Positions 27,930 to 36,639 of a stretch of DNA of 64,000 bases are shown piece by piece (position 1 is the first letter of the stretch; each line of letters starts with the position of its first letter). The translations under genes and the position numbers were made by a program. The stretch lies in contig NZ_JACCKD010000005.1 in NCBI RefSeq assembly GCF_013450155.1, positions 274,054-338,053 on the forward strand. Direction: 5' to 3'. Below the pieces are notes generated by a model. That model had not been told where the DNA came from and did no database searches. It saw nothing but the letters and a program-made list of their open reading frames with translations. Origin of the DNA: Haloechinothrix aidingensis. GTDB taxonomy: Bacteria; Actinomycetota; Actinomycetes; Mycobacteriales; Pseudonocardiaceae.

Positions 27930-28577
27930 TTAACCGGCACTCTTCCTCGCGGGCCGCCTGCCGCGGCGCGCGGCGATCCCGTCCAGCACGATCCCCAGGT
28001 ACTCGTCGGCGATGTCGTCGGCGGACAGCGACCCGGCAGGCTTGTACCAGTGCACGGCGACCCACACGGTGTCCCGGATGAACCGGTAGGTCAGCTCCAC
28101 ATCCAGGTCCGCGCGGAACGCCCCGGTGCGCACGCCTTCGGAGAGGATGGAGGTCCACAGCTCGTGGAACTCGGCATTGCGCTCGGCGAGGTAGGCGAAC
28201 CGGGGGAACTGCACCAGGTACTTGGCCTCGTTCTGGAAGATCGCCACCTCGTCGTGGTGGTTGTGCACGGCCTCGAACGACGTCGCCACCACGGCCTCGA
28301 GGGTCTTCCTCGGCCCCAGGTCCCGCGCGACGATCTCGCGGTACGTGCCGAACAGCTCGTCGAGGAACGAGCGCAGGATCTCATCGGCCATCGACTCCTT
28401 GGAGTCGAAATGGTGATACAAGCTACCCGAGAGGATCCCGGCCTCCTCGGCGATGTCCCGCACCGTCGTGGACTTGAAACCGCGCTCGGCGAACAGCCTT
28501 CCGGCGAGAGCGAGCAACTCCGCCCTGCGGCTCGAGCTGCCGTGGCCCGAATCGGCCGTCTGCTTGGTACTGCTCAT
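27930..28577 (-). CDS. kstR2: TetR-family repressor KstR2 (HIP-CoA-responsive)
   Basis: This 215-residue TetR regulator has an HTH at about residues 18-65 (RAELLALAGRLFAERGFKST, ILSGSLYHHFDSKESM) and a KstR2-like C-terminal domain with EAKYLVQFPRFAYL. KstR2 represses the genes for HIP catabolism and is released by HIP-CoA. A perfect KstR2 box lies at 30760 and a degenerate one at 22749, so autoregulation through the fadE30 promoter is expected. ATG 28577 gives the usual length. It is the only regulator of the steroid type in the window; kstR itself is not here. Confidence 0.92.
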   Translation of the reverse strand: MSSTKQTADSGHGSSSRRAELLALAGRLFAERGFKSTTVRDIAEEAGILSGSLYHHFDSKESMADEILRSFLDELFGTYREIVARDLGPRKTLEAVVATSFEAVHNHHDEVAIFQNEAKYLVQFPRFAYLAERNAEFHELWTSILSEGVRTGAFRADLDVELTYRFIRDTVWVAVHWYKPAGSLSADDIADEYLGIVLDGIAARRGRRPARKSAG

Positions 28578-28597
28578 CTGGTCCTCACAGATCACGG

Positions 28598-29380
28598 TCA
28601 GGGATGCTGGCTGCTCACCGAAACCACCTCGCCGGTGAGGTAGGAGGCGTAGTCGCTGGCAAGGAACACCATTACATTCGCCACCTCCCACGGCCGCGCC
28701 GCCCTGCCGAAGACCTCCCGCTGCTCGAGCTCCCCGAGCAGCTCCTCACCCGCGACCTTCGCCAGGAAGGGATGCGTCGCCAAGCTCGGTGCCACCGCGT
28801 TGACGCGGATACCGTGCTCGGCGACATCCACCGCTGCGCACCGCGTCAGCCCCATCACCCCCGCCTTCGCCGCGGCGTAGTGGGACTGCTCCGCCTGGGC
28901 GCGCCAGCCGACGACCGAGGAGTTGTTCACCACGGCACCACCCCCGCCCTGGGCGATGAACTGGCGCAGCGCGGCCCTCGTCGCGCGGAAGGTCCCGTCC
29001 AGCGTGATGTCGAGCACGCGGGACCACTCGTCGTCGGTCATATCCACAATGGATGTCGAGCCGCCGAGACCGGCGTTGTTGATCATCACGTCGATCCGGC
29101 CGAAACGCTCCACCGCCCCGGAGATGAGGGTGTCGACCTGCTCGGTGTCGGTGACGTCGCAGGCGGTGGCGTGCACCCGGTCACCGTGGTCGGTGGCCAG
29201 CTCGTCGAGCTTCTCCGCGAGCCTCCGCTCGTGCCAGTCGCTGATGACGACCCGGGCGCCTTCCTCGAGGCAGCGAGCCGCGACGGCGGAACCGATCCCG
29301 GTACCCGCCGCGGCCGTCACCACGACGACCTTGTCCGCGAGCAGATCCTTACCGTGCGGATACGGCGGGATGGTGGTCAC
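28598..29380 (-). CDS. ipdF: 5-hydroxy-HIC-CoA dehydrogenase IpdF
   Basis: This 260-residue SDR has VVVTAAAGTGIGSAVAARC for NAD binding, INNAGLGGS, and SSVVGWRAQAEQSHYAAAKAG with Ser/Tyr/Lys. IpdF oxidises the 5-hydroxyl of 5-OH-HIC-CoA. The GTG at 29380 is chosen because AGGAGG is 7-8 bp upstream; longer in-frame extensions have no ribosome site. It corresponds to Rv3559c between fadE30 and kstR2. Confidence 0.91.
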   Translation of the reverse strand: MTTIPPYPHGKDLLADKVVVVTAAAGTGIGSAVAARCLEEGARVVISDWHERRLAEKLDELATDHGDRVHATACDVTDTEQVDTLISGAVERFGRIDVMINNAGLGGSTSIVDMTDDEWSRVLDITLDGTFRATRAALRQFIAQGGGGAVVNNSSVVGWRAQAEQSHYAAAKAGVMGLTRCAAVDVAEHGIRVNAVAPSLATHPFLAKVAGEELLGELEQREVFGRAARPWEVANVMVFLASDYASYLTGEVVSVSSQHP

Positions 29381-29430
29381 TGGCGTACCTCCTGAACTGT
29401 CGGTTCCCTGTGTCCCCCTGCCGGTTCCAG

Positions 29431-29477
29431 CCACGCTGCGCTCCTCGCCCCGCTACGATGCTCACGTGGCTTTCATC
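29431..29477. repeat. 47-bp direct repeat, copy 1
   Basis: This 47-bp sequence (begins CCACGCTGCGCTCCTCGCCC, ends GTGGCTTTCATC) is repeated exactly at 29503-29549, 72 bp later. On the reverse strand it reads ATGAAAGCCACGTGA, identical to the last codons and stop of fadE30. Confidence 0.95.
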
Positions 29478-29502
29478 GCCACCCCAGCCCGGTCGATTCC
29501 CA

Positions 29503-29549
29503 CCACGCTGCGCTCCTCGCCCCGCTACGATGCTCACGTGGCTTTCATC
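29503..29549. repeat. 47-bp direct repeat, copy 2 (contains the fadE30 stop)
   Basis: Identical to 29431-29477. It includes the last four codons and stop of fadE30 (29534-29549), so copy 1 is a duplication of the gene end plus 3' flank. Confidence 0.95.
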
Positions 29550-30706
29550 TCCCTTGGTAAGCCCAGTACGCGTTCCGCGATGACGTTGCGCTGAACCTCG
29601 TTCGAGCCGCCGTAGATGGTGTCGGCCCTGCTGAACAGGTACAGCCGCTGCCACTCGTCCAGGTCGTACGGCTCGCCGCGGGTGACCAGCGAGGCCGCCC
29701 CCCGCACCCGCATGGCCAGCTCACCGAGCGCGCGGTGCCAGTTGGCCCACAGCAGCTTCGAGACCTCGGCCGTACCCGTCCGCGCGTCCCCGAGCGTGCG
29801 CAGCGCGTGCGCCCGCATGACGTCGAGCTCCACCCAGGCGCGCGCGAGATCCGCCCGGATCGCCGGGTCGTCGATGGCGCCGTTCCCGCGCGCCAGCTCC
29901 GTCAGCTCGGCAAGCTCGCGCCGGAACCCGATCTGCTGCCCGAGGGTGGCGACACCCCGCTCGAACGCGAGCGTGCCCATGGCCACGCGCCACCCCTGAC
30001 CTTCCTGGCCGACGACCATGTCCGCGGGTGTGCGCGCTCCCTCGAAGAAGACCTCGTTGAACTCCGATGTCCCGGTGAGCTGGTTGATCGGGCGCACATC
30101 GACACCCGGCTGGTCCATCGGCACGAGCAGGTAGCTCAGCCCGGCATGCCTGCGCGACCCCGGCTCCGTCCTGGCGAGCACGAAACACCAGTCCGCGACG
30201 TGCGCCAGCGACGTCCACACCTTCTGGCCGGTGACCACCCACTCGTCCCCTTCCCGGGTGGCCGTGGTGGACACCGCGGCGAGATCGGATCCCGCGTCGG
30301 GCTCGGAGTACCCCTGGCACCACAGCTCCGTCACGTCGCGGATCGGGGGAAGGAACCGCTCCTGCTGCTCGGCCGTGCCGTACGCGATCAGCGTCGGGCC
30401 GAGCAGCTCCTGCCCGAGGTGGCTCACCTTCCCCGGCGCCTGCGCACGCGCGTACTCCTCGTGGAAGATGACCTGCTTGTCCAGCGGGAGGCCCGCGCCG
30501 CCGTGCTCGACCGGCCAGCTCAGGCAGCTCCACCCCGCCTCGGCGAGGTGCTTCTCCCAGCTGACGCGCTCGTCGAACGCCTCGTGCTCCCTGCCCGGGC
30601 CACCGAGACCGCGCAGCCCGGCGAACCGCCCGGAGAGGTTGTCCTCGAGCCAGTCCCGAACCCGAGCACGGAACCGCTCGTTCGACTCGACTCCGTGCTC
30701 ACCCAC
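29534..30706 (-). CDS. fadE30: Acyl-CoA dehydrogenase FadE30 (IpdE1)
   Basis: This 390-residue ACAD contains CQGYSEPDAGSDLAAVST, VTGQKVWTSLAHVADWCFVL and a C-terminal YGGSNEVQRNVIAERVLGLP. FadE30 with FadE33 forms the IpdE1-IpdE2 heteromer that desaturates the propionyl-CoA side chain of 5-OH-HIC-CoA. The GTG at 30706 has AGGGAGG 6 bp upstream. It heads the operon fadE30-ipdF-kstR2-fadA6, diverging from fadD3 around a perfect KstR2 operator. Its last codons MKAT-stop are part of a 47-bp direct repeat duplicated downstream. Confidence 0.92.
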   Translation of the reverse strand: MGEHGVESNERFRARVRDWLEDNLSGRFAGLRGLGGPGREHEAFDERVSWEKHLAEAGWSCLSWPVEHGGAGLPLDKQVIFHEEYARAQAPGKVSHLGQELLGPTLIAYGTAEQQERFLPPIRDVTELWCQGYSEPDAGSDLAAVSTTATREGDEWVVTGQKVWTSLAHVADWCFVLARTEPGSRRHAGLSYLLVPMDQPGVDVRPINQLTGTSEFNEVFFEGARTPADMVVGQEGQGWRVAMGTLAFERGVATLGQQIGFRRELAELTELARGNGAIDDPAIRADLARAWVELDVMRAHALRTLGDARTGTAEVSKLLWANWHRALGELAMRVRGAASLVTRGEPYDLDEWQRLYLFSRADTIYGGSNEVQRNVIAERVLGLPREMKAT

Positions 30707-30759
30707 GGGATCCTCCCTACGACTCTGGCCAAACCGGCGGAAGCTACGTACGCTAGACT

Positions 30760-30773
30760 ACCAAGCACTTGCT
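30760..30773. promoter_or_regulatory. KstR2 operator (perfect) between fadE30 and fadD3
   Basis: ACCAAGCACTTGCT matches AnCAAGnnCTTGnT at all fixed positions. It lies 54 bp from fadE30 and 14 bp from fadD3, so one site controls both HIP operons. Confidence 0.92.
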
Positions 30774-30787
30774 AGGGAGGTGAAGAG

Positions 30788-32446
30788 GTGAGTTCGCCCG
30801 ACGACACGAGGTCGGCCACAATCCCAGACGCACTCGTCACGGCAGCGCACCGGTTCGGTGACCGGGAGGCGGTTGTCGACGGCGACACCCGCTTGACCTA
30901 CAACGAACTGCACCAGCGGGTCCGCGACTGCGCGCGGCTGTTCATCGCCAACGGTATCCGGGAAGGCGACCGGGTGGCTGTCTGCTCACCGAACACCCAC
31001 CACTGGGTGGAGGCAGCGCTCGGCGCCCTGTACGCGGGAGCCACCCTCGTCCCGATCAACACCCGTTTCACCGGCGCGGAGATCCTCGACATCGTCCGGC
31101 GCAGCGAGGCGACCGCGCTGGTCGTCGCGGGACCGTTCCTCGGGACGGACCGCCTCGCCGCGCTGCGCGAGGCGGCCGCGCACGACGGCGACACCGGCTC
31201 CAGCACGGACGGCCCGGTGCCCGGCATCCCGACGCTGCGTACCGTGCTGCGCGTCCCGCTGGGCGAAGGCCTCCCGGAGGACCCCGCCGTACTGGACTGG
31301 GCGGACATCCCCGGGTACGCGGTTCGCGTCGGCAGCGGCGAGCTGGACACGCGCCTGGCACACGCGAACCCGGACGAGCCGAGCGACATCCTGTTCACGT
31401 CCGGCACGACCGGGCGAAGCAAGGGAGCCATGAGCTCGCACGCGCAGTCGCTCGGCGTCGCCGGGGCATGGGCGCAACTCGGCGGGCTCACCGAACGGGA
31501 CCGCTACCTGGTGATCAACCCGTTCTTCCACAGCTTCGGCTACAAGGCGGGCATCCTCGCCGCCATCCTGCGCGGCGCCACGATGATCCCGCACACAACC
31601 TTCGATGCCGAAGCGGCATTCGCCGCCATCGAGTCGGAACGCGTCACCGTCCTTCCCGGAGCACCCACGATCTACCAGGTGATGCTGGATCATCCCAAGC
31701 GAGGCGACTTCGACCTCTCCAGCCTCCGGCTCGCGGTGACGGGCGCAGCGACCGTTCCGGTGGTGCTGGTCGAGCGGATGCGTGACGAGCTCGGCTTCGA
31801 CTGCGTACTCACCGCGTACGGGCTCACCGAGGCGGCGGTCGCCACCATGTGCCGCCCCTCGGACAAACCGGAGGTCATCGCCACGACCTGCGGCAAGGCC
31901 GCGGCGGGCTTCGAGGTCACCACGATCACCACGGACGGTTCCGGCACCCCGACACCACCCGGCGAGCCCGGCGAGGTCCTGCTGCGCGGGCCCAATGTGA
32001 TGCTCGGGTACCTCGACGACCCGGAGGAGACGGCGCGCGCGATCGACCCGGACGGGTGGCTGCACACCGGCGATGTCGGGGTGCTCGACAAGCACGGCTA
32101 CCTGACGATCACCGACCGGATCAAGGACATGTACGTCTCCGGCGGGTTCAACGTCTACCCGGCCGAAGTGGAGCAGGCACTGGCCGGACTGGACGGCGTA
32201 TCCGAGTCCGCGGTGATCGGCGTTCCCGACGACCGGCTCGGCGAGGTGGGCAAGGCCTACATCCTGCCGAAGCAGGAACACGGGGTGTCCGAGTCGGACG
32301 TCATCGAGCACTGCAAGGCACTGCTGGCGAACTACAAGGTGCCACGCCAGGTCGAGTTCGTCACCGAGTTCCCCCGCAACGCGACGGGCAAGATTCTCAA
32401 GCGGGTCCTACGGGAGCAAGCGACGGCCACGAAGGAGCAGGCATGA
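30788..32446 (+). CDS. fadD3: HIP-CoA synthetase FadD3
   Basis: This 552-residue ANL ligase has P-loop ILFTSGTTGRSKGAMSS, AYGLTEAAV, LHTGDVGVLDKHGYLTI, KDMYVSGGFNVYPAEVE and C-terminal FPRNATGKILKRVL (catalytic Lys). FadD3 activates 3aα-H-4α(3'-propanoate)-7aβ-methylhexahydro-1,5-indanedione (HIP) and so starts ring C/D breakdown and makes the KstR2 effector. The GTG at 30788 follows GGGAGGTGAAG. It opens the five-gene plus-strand HIP operon. Confidence 0.94.
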   Translation: MSSPDDTRSATIPDALVTAAHRFGDREAVVDGDTRLTYNELHQRVRDCARLFIANGIREGDRVAVCSPNTHHWVEAALGALYAGATLVPINTRFTGAEILDIVRRSEATALVVAGPFLGTDRLAALREAAAHDGDTGSSTDGPVPGIPTLRTVLRVPLGEGLPEDPAVLDWADIPGYAVRVGSGELDTRLAHANPDEPSDILFTSGTTGRSKGAMSSHAQSLGVAGAWAQLGGLTERDRYLVINPFFHSFGYKAGILAAILRGATMIPHTTFDAEAAFAAIESERVTVLPGAPTIYQVMLDHPKRGDFDLSSLRLAVTGAATVPVVLVERMRDELGFDCVLTAYGLTEAAVATMCRPSDKPEVIATTCGKAAAGFEVTTITTDGSGTPTPPGEPGEVLLRGPNVMLGYLDDPEETARAIDPDGWLHTGDVGVLDKHGYLTITDRIKDMYVSGGFNVYPAEVEQALAGLDGVSESAVIGVPDDRLGEVGKAYILPKQEHGVSESDVIEHCKALLANYKVPRQVEFVTEFPRNATGKILKRVLREQATATKEQA

Positions 32447-33300
32447 GTACAACCGACGACGAGGTGGTCCGCTACGAGCGTCGCGGCAGGACCGCGGTCG
32501 TCACGATGAACCGTCCCGAGTACCGCAACGCCCAGAACTCCGCGATGACCTACGCGCTCGACGCGGCGTTCCAGCGGGCCGTGGACGACGACGAGGTCAA
32601 GGTCATCGTGCTTGCCGGGGAGGGCAAGCACTTCAGCGCAGGGCACGACATCGGCACTCCCGGTCGCGACGTGGACACCTCGTTCGACCGCACGGCGGTG
32701 CTGTGGTGGGACCACGTCGGCAAGGAAGGCGGCGACAAGCGCTTCGCCCGCGAGGCGGAGGTCTACCTCGGCATGTGCCGGCGCTGGCGGGAGATCCCCA
32801 AACCGACCATCGCGAGCGTGCAGGGTGCCTGCATCGCGGGCGCGCTGATGCTCGCCTGGACCTGCGACATGATCGTCGCCACCGAGGACGCGTTCTTCTC
32901 CGACCCGGTGGTACGGATGGGTATCCCGGGCGTCGAGTACTTCGCCCACCCGTGGGTTCTCGGCCCCCGCGCGGCCAAGGAGGTGCTGTTCACCGGGGAG
33001 CGCTTCAGCGCGGCCCAGGCCAAGGAGTGGGGCATGGTGAACCGGGTCGTGCCCGCGGATGAGCTCGAGTCCCACACCCAGGCGCTCGCCGAGCAGGTCG
33101 CCGAGATGCCGGGCTTCGGCCTCGCGCTCACCAAGAAGGCTGTCAACCAGGCAGAGGACCTGATGGGGATGCGCAGCGGGATGGACTCGGTGTTCGGGCT
33201 GCATCACTTCGCGCACGCGCACAACGCCGAGGTCCACGGCGGCGACTCGCTCGGCGGGCAGGATGCCAGGTCTATGGCCTCCGATAAGCGAAAGGAATAG
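32443..33300 (+). CDS. Enoyl-CoA hydratase/isomerase family protein inserted in the fadD3 operon
   Basis: This 285-residue crotonase-fold protein has RPEYRNAQNSAMTYALD, GKHFSAGHDIG and QGACIAGALMLAWTCDMIVA, which carries the oxyanion-hole signature. It is longer than EchA20 because of a charged insertion near residues 75-105. It overlaps fadD3 by 4 bp, so it is firmly in the KstR2-type operon. M. tuberculosis has no gene between fadD3 and fadE31, so the reaction is not assigned. A hydration step following FadE31/FadE32 is a natural guess. Confidence 0.82.
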   Translation: MSTTDDEVVRYERRGRTAVVTMNRPEYRNAQNSAMTYALDAAFQRAVDDDEVKVIVLAGEGKHFSAGHDIGTPGRDVDTSFDRTAVLWWDHVGKEGGDKRFAREAEVYLGMCRRWREIPKPTIASVQGACIAGALMLAWTCDMIVATEDAFFSDPVVRMGIPGVEYFAHPWVLGPRAAKEVLFTGERFSAAQAKEWGMVNRVVPADELESHTQALAEQVAEMPGFGLALTKKAVNQAEDLMGMRSGMDSVFGLHHFAHAHNAEVHGGDSLGGQDARSMASDKRKE

Positions 33301-33303
33301 CTT

Positions 33304-34488
33304 GTGGATCTCGAGTTCGACGAGGCCACCCTGGCGTTCCGCGAGCAGGTACGGGACTGGCTCGCCACGAACGTCCCCGAGCGTCCGCTCGAGTCGTTCA
33401 ACACCGCACGCGGTTTCGAGCAGCACCGCGCCTGGGAGGCGAAGCTGGCCGACGCGGGCTACGCGGCCGTGGCGTGGCCGGCGGCCTACGGCGGGCGCGA
33501 CGCCTCGCTGCTGGAGTGGCTGGTCTTCGAGGAGGAGTACTACGCAGCGGGCGCCCCGGCCAGGGTCAACCAGAACGGCATCTTCATGCTCGCGCCGACC
33601 CTGTTCTCGCACGGTACCGAGGAGCAGCGGGCACGCATCCTTCCGGAGATGGCCCGCTCCGACCGGGTGTGGGCGCAGGCCTGGTCCGAACCGGACGCCG
33701 GCAGCGACATCGCCGCGCTGCGCAGCACAGCCACCCGGACCGAAGGCGGCTGGCTGCTGTCCGGGCAGAAGACCTGGAGCTCGCGGGCCGCGTTCGCGGA
33801 CTCCGCGTTCGGGTTGTTCCGCAGCGAACCGGACAGCGAGCGGCACAAGGGCCTGACGTACCTGATGTTCGACCTGGACGCCGAGGGTGTGCAGGTCCGC
33901 CCGATCGCACAGCTCGACGGGGAGTACGGGTTCGCGGAGATCTTCCTGGACAACGTCTTCGTCCCGGACTCCGACGTGCTCGGCGAGCCGAATGACGGCT
34001 GGCGTGTCGCGATGACCACGGCCAACAACGAGCGCGGGCTCTCCCTGCGCAGCCCCGGCCGGTTCCTCGCATCGGCCGAGCGTCTGGTCGACCTGTGGTG
34101 CCGCGAGGGCGACCCGACCGACACCGCCCTCGGGGAGCGGGTGGCCGACGCCTGGATCGGTGCGCGTGCCTACCAGCTGTACACGTTCAACACCGTCTCC
34201 CGGCTCGCCGAGGGTGGCGAGCTCGGTCCGGAGTCGAGCGTGAACAAGCTGTACTGGTCCCACCTGGACGTCGCGCTGCACGAGACGGCGCTCGACCTGC
34301 TCGGGCCGAGCGCCGAGCTCACCGGGGAGTCCGCTCCCGACACGGGCCGGTGGAGCTCGGGGTACCTGTTCTCCCTCGCCGGACCGATCTACGGCGGGAC
34401 GGACCAGATCCAGCGGAACATCGTCGCCGAGCGCCTGCTCGGGCTTCCCAGAGAGAGCACTGCGAGCAAGAACCGAGGTGCCACATGA
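33304..34488 (+). CDS. fadE31: Acyl-CoA dehydrogenase FadE31
   Basis: This 394-residue ACAD has MDLEFDEATLAFREQVRDWL start, AQAWSEPDAGSDIAALRST, LSGQKTWSSRAAFADS and YGGTDQIQRNIVAERLLGLP. It corresponds to Rv3562. FadE31 and FadE32 are thought to pair on an intermediate after ring C/D opening; the exact substrate is less certain than for FadE30/33. The GTG at 33304 follows AAAGGAA. It is coupled to fadE32 by a 4-bp overlap. Confidence 0.9.
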   Translation: MDLEFDEATLAFREQVRDWLATNVPERPLESFNTARGFEQHRAWEAKLADAGYAAVAWPAAYGGRDASLLEWLVFEEEYYAAGAPARVNQNGIFMLAPTLFSHGTEEQRARILPEMARSDRVWAQAWSEPDAGSDIAALRSTATRTEGGWLLSGQKTWSSRAAFADSAFGLFRSEPDSERHKGLTYLMFDLDAEGVQVRPIAQLDGEYGFAEIFLDNVFVPDSDVLGEPNDGWRVAMTTANNERGLSLRSPGRFLASAERLVDLWCREGDPTDTALGERVADAWIGARAYQLYTFNTVSRLAEGGELGPESSVNKLYWSHLDVALHETALDLLGPSAELTGESAPDTGRWSSGYLFSLAGPIYGGTDQIQRNIVAERLLGLPRESTASKNRGAT

Positions 34489-35501
34489 GATTCGCGCTGT
34501 CCCGCGAGCAGCTTGACTTCTCCCGCAGCATCGGCGCGCTCCTCGCCGAGGCCGACACTCCCGGCGTGATACGCGCCTGGGGAAGCGGTAAGCACGAGAC
34601 GGGCCTGACGCTGTGGCAGCGCCTTGCCGAGCTCGGCGTCACCGCGCTCGCCGTCCCCGAGCGCCACGGCGGGCTCGGCGCGGACGCGGTGGACCTCGTG
34701 GTCGCGCTGGACGCTCTCGGCTACCACGCCGTTCCGGGACCGGTCACCGAGTCGGTCGCGACCGTGCCCGCGCTGCTCGGCGAGTGCGGGGAGATCGACC
34801 AGGCCGCTACGTGGCTTCCCGCCCTGGCCTCGGGGACGAGCATCGCGACGCTGGCCGCGGCGCCGGACGCCCCGTACGCGCTCGACGCCGATATCGCCGA
34901 CATCCGGCTGTGCGTGGCCGACGGCGTGCTCTACGAGTTCGACCGGCCGGCGGACGCTCCGCTGTCGTCAGTAGACGTTTCGCGCAGGTTGTTCGCGGTC
35001 GACTCGCCGGCACGGAGCGAGATCGCTGCGGTGATGCTCGCGATCCACCGGACCCTCCCGGTCGCCGCGCTCGCCACGGCCGCCCAGCTGCTCGGCGCCG
35101 GCAGGCGGCTGCTCGAGGAGAGCGTGGACTACGCCAAGCAGCGGTTCCAGTACGGCAAGGCGATCGGGCAGTACCAGGCGATCAAGCACATGCTCGCCGA
35201 TGTCGCCACCCAGCTGGAGCTGGCCAGGCCGCTGCTGTTCGGCGCGGCGGTCGCCATCGACTCCGCAAGCCCCGACGCGAGCCGGGATGTCTCCGCCGCG
35301 CGCGTGGCCACGGCAGACGCCGCCTACCAGGCGGCACGCACCGCCCTGCAGGTACACGGCGCCATCGGTTACACGGCCGAACACGACATCGGCCTGTGGC
35401 TGACCAGGGTCCGCGCGCTGACCTCGGCCTGGGGTACCCAGGCCACGCACAGGTCGAGGGTGCTCGGCGAGCTGGCCTCCGGCGCGGGAAGGGCGAGCTG
35501 A
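34485..35501 (+). CDS. fadE32: Acyl-CoA dehydrogenase FadE32
   Basis: This short (338 aa) ACAD starts MRFALSREQLDFSRSIGALL and keeps VDYAKQRFQYGKAIGQYQAIKHMLAD-type C-terminal features and LQVHGAIGYTAEHDIGLW, with a reduced central beta domain. That is usual for the smaller subunit of heteromeric steroid ACADs. It is equivalent to Rv3563. Its stop overlaps the fadE33 start by one base (TGATG). Confidence 0.9.
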   Translation: MRFALSREQLDFSRSIGALLAEADTPGVIRAWGSGKHETGLTLWQRLAELGVTALAVPERHGGLGADAVDLVVALDALGYHAVPGPVTESVATVPALLGECGEIDQAATWLPALASGTSIATLAAAPDAPYALDADIADIRLCVADGVLYEFDRPADAPLSSVDVSRRLFAVDSPARSEIAAVMLAIHRTLPVAALATAAQLLGAGRRLLEESVDYAKQRFQYGKAIGQYQAIKHMLADVATQLELARPLLFGAAVAIDSASPDASRDVSAARVATADAAYQAARTALQVHGAIGYTAEHDIGLWLTRVRALTSAWGTQATHRSRVLGELASGAGRAS

Positions 35502-36601
35502 TGCCGGGTACGACCGACGAGCAGGAGGAGCTGGCACGGACCATCCGGAGTGTACTCGAACGTGAGCCGGGCCCGGACCGGCTCACGTCACAGGCGGCGC
35601 CGTCGCATGGCTACGACGCCAAGCTCTGGTCGGTGCTGTGCGAGCAGGTCGGCGTGGCGGCGCTCGCCGTCCCGGAACGTTTCGACGGCCTCGGTGCCGG
35701 CGTGCGCGAGCTTCAGGTGGCCGCGGAGGAGCTCGGCAAGGACCTCACACCGAACCCGCTGCTGGGCTCGGCGGCACTGGCCACCCGGGCACTGCTGGAG
35801 TCCGGCGACGAGCAGGCGTGCGAGCGGATCCTCCCCCGGATCGCGACAGGGGAGGCGCTCGCGACGCTCGCCTGGGCAGGCGCGGACGGGAGGTGGGACC
35901 CGGACGAACCCGCATGCACCGCCCGGCAGGACGGGGCACAGCACGCGCTGGACGGCACCGCACACTACGTGCTCGACGGCGATCTCGCCGACGTACTCGT
36001 GGTGGCGGCCGCACATGCCGGCTCCGTGGCGCTGTTCGAGGTCGACCCGGGCCAGGGTGCTGTCACCAGGGAGCACACGCCTGCGATGGACCAGGAACGC
36101 AGGCTCGCGACCGTCTCCCTGCACGGGGCGCGCGGTACGCGGCTGGCCGGGGCCGACGGTGCGACGGCCCTGCGCCGCGCCCGGGACACCGCGTGCGCGG
36201 TGCTCGCTGCCGAGCAGGCGGGAGCCGCGGCGCGGGCACTCGAGGTGACGGTGGAGTACACCAAGAACCGGGTCCAGTTCGGCAGGCCGATCGGGAGCTT
36301 CCAGGCGTTGAAGCACCGCATGGCGGACATGCACGTGCTCGTCGAGACCGCGCGCTCGGTGAGCTACGCGGCAGGCGAGGCGATCGACGCGGGCAGCGAG
36401 GAGGCCGAGCAGGCCGTACTCGCCGCCACCGTGCACTGCTCGGACGCGCTGTCGCGAGTGGCCTCCGAGATGATCCAGCTGCACGGCGGGATCGCCATCA
36501 CCTGGGAGCACGACGCGCACCGCTACTTCAAGCGCGCGCACTCCTCGGCGCAGCTGTTCGGCCAGCCGCACGAGCATCTGGAACGGCTGCTACGTGTGTG
36601 A
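35501..36601 (+). CDS. fadE33: Acyl-CoA dehydrogenase FadE33 (IpdE2)
   Basis: This 366-residue ACAD shows YTKNRVQFGRPIGSFQALKHR and LHGGIAITWEHDAHRYFKRAH near the C-terminus. By family knowledge FadE33 is the partner of FadE30 in the IpdE1-IpdE2 dehydrogenase, even though the two genes lie in opposite operons of the same KstR2 switch. It is the last gene of the fadD3 operon and ends in a hairpin. An N-terminal region of about 30 residues is less conserved. Confidence 0.9.
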   Translation: MPGTTDEQEELARTIRSVLEREPGPDRLTSQAAPSHGYDAKLWSVLCEQVGVAALAVPERFDGLGAGVRELQVAAEELGKDLTPNPLLGSAALATRALLESGDEQACERILPRIATGEALATLAWAGADGRWDPDEPACTARQDGAQHALDGTAHYVLDGDLADVLVVAAAHAGSVALFEVDPGQGAVTREHTPAMDQERRLATVSLHGARGTRLAGADGATALRRARDTACAVLAAEQAGAAARALEVTVEYTKNRVQFGRPIGSFQALKHRMADMHVLVETARSVSYAAGEAIDAGSEEAEQAVLAATVHCSDALSRVASEMIQLHGGIAITWEHDAHRYFKRAHSSAQLFGQPHEHLERLLRV

Positions 36602-36630
36602 CGGCCGCCCCTCGGGCGACCGTCACGCAC
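36596..36630. terminator. Hairpin between fadE33 and protease gene
   Basis: GTGTGACGGCCGCCC pairs with GGGCGACCGTCACGCAC around CTCG with two mismatches. It overlaps the fadE33 stop and separates convergent genes. Confidence 0.7.
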
Positions 36631-36639
36631 GCGGGATGT

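Noticed and set aside
27930-28577. KstR rather than KstR2
   Set aside because: The gene lies between ipdF and fadA6, and the linked operator (30760) is of the KstR2 type AnCAAGnnCTTGnT, not the KstR type.
29431-29549. CRISPR-like direct repeats
   Set aside because: Only two copies, one containing a stop codon of a real gene, with no cas genes or further spacers.
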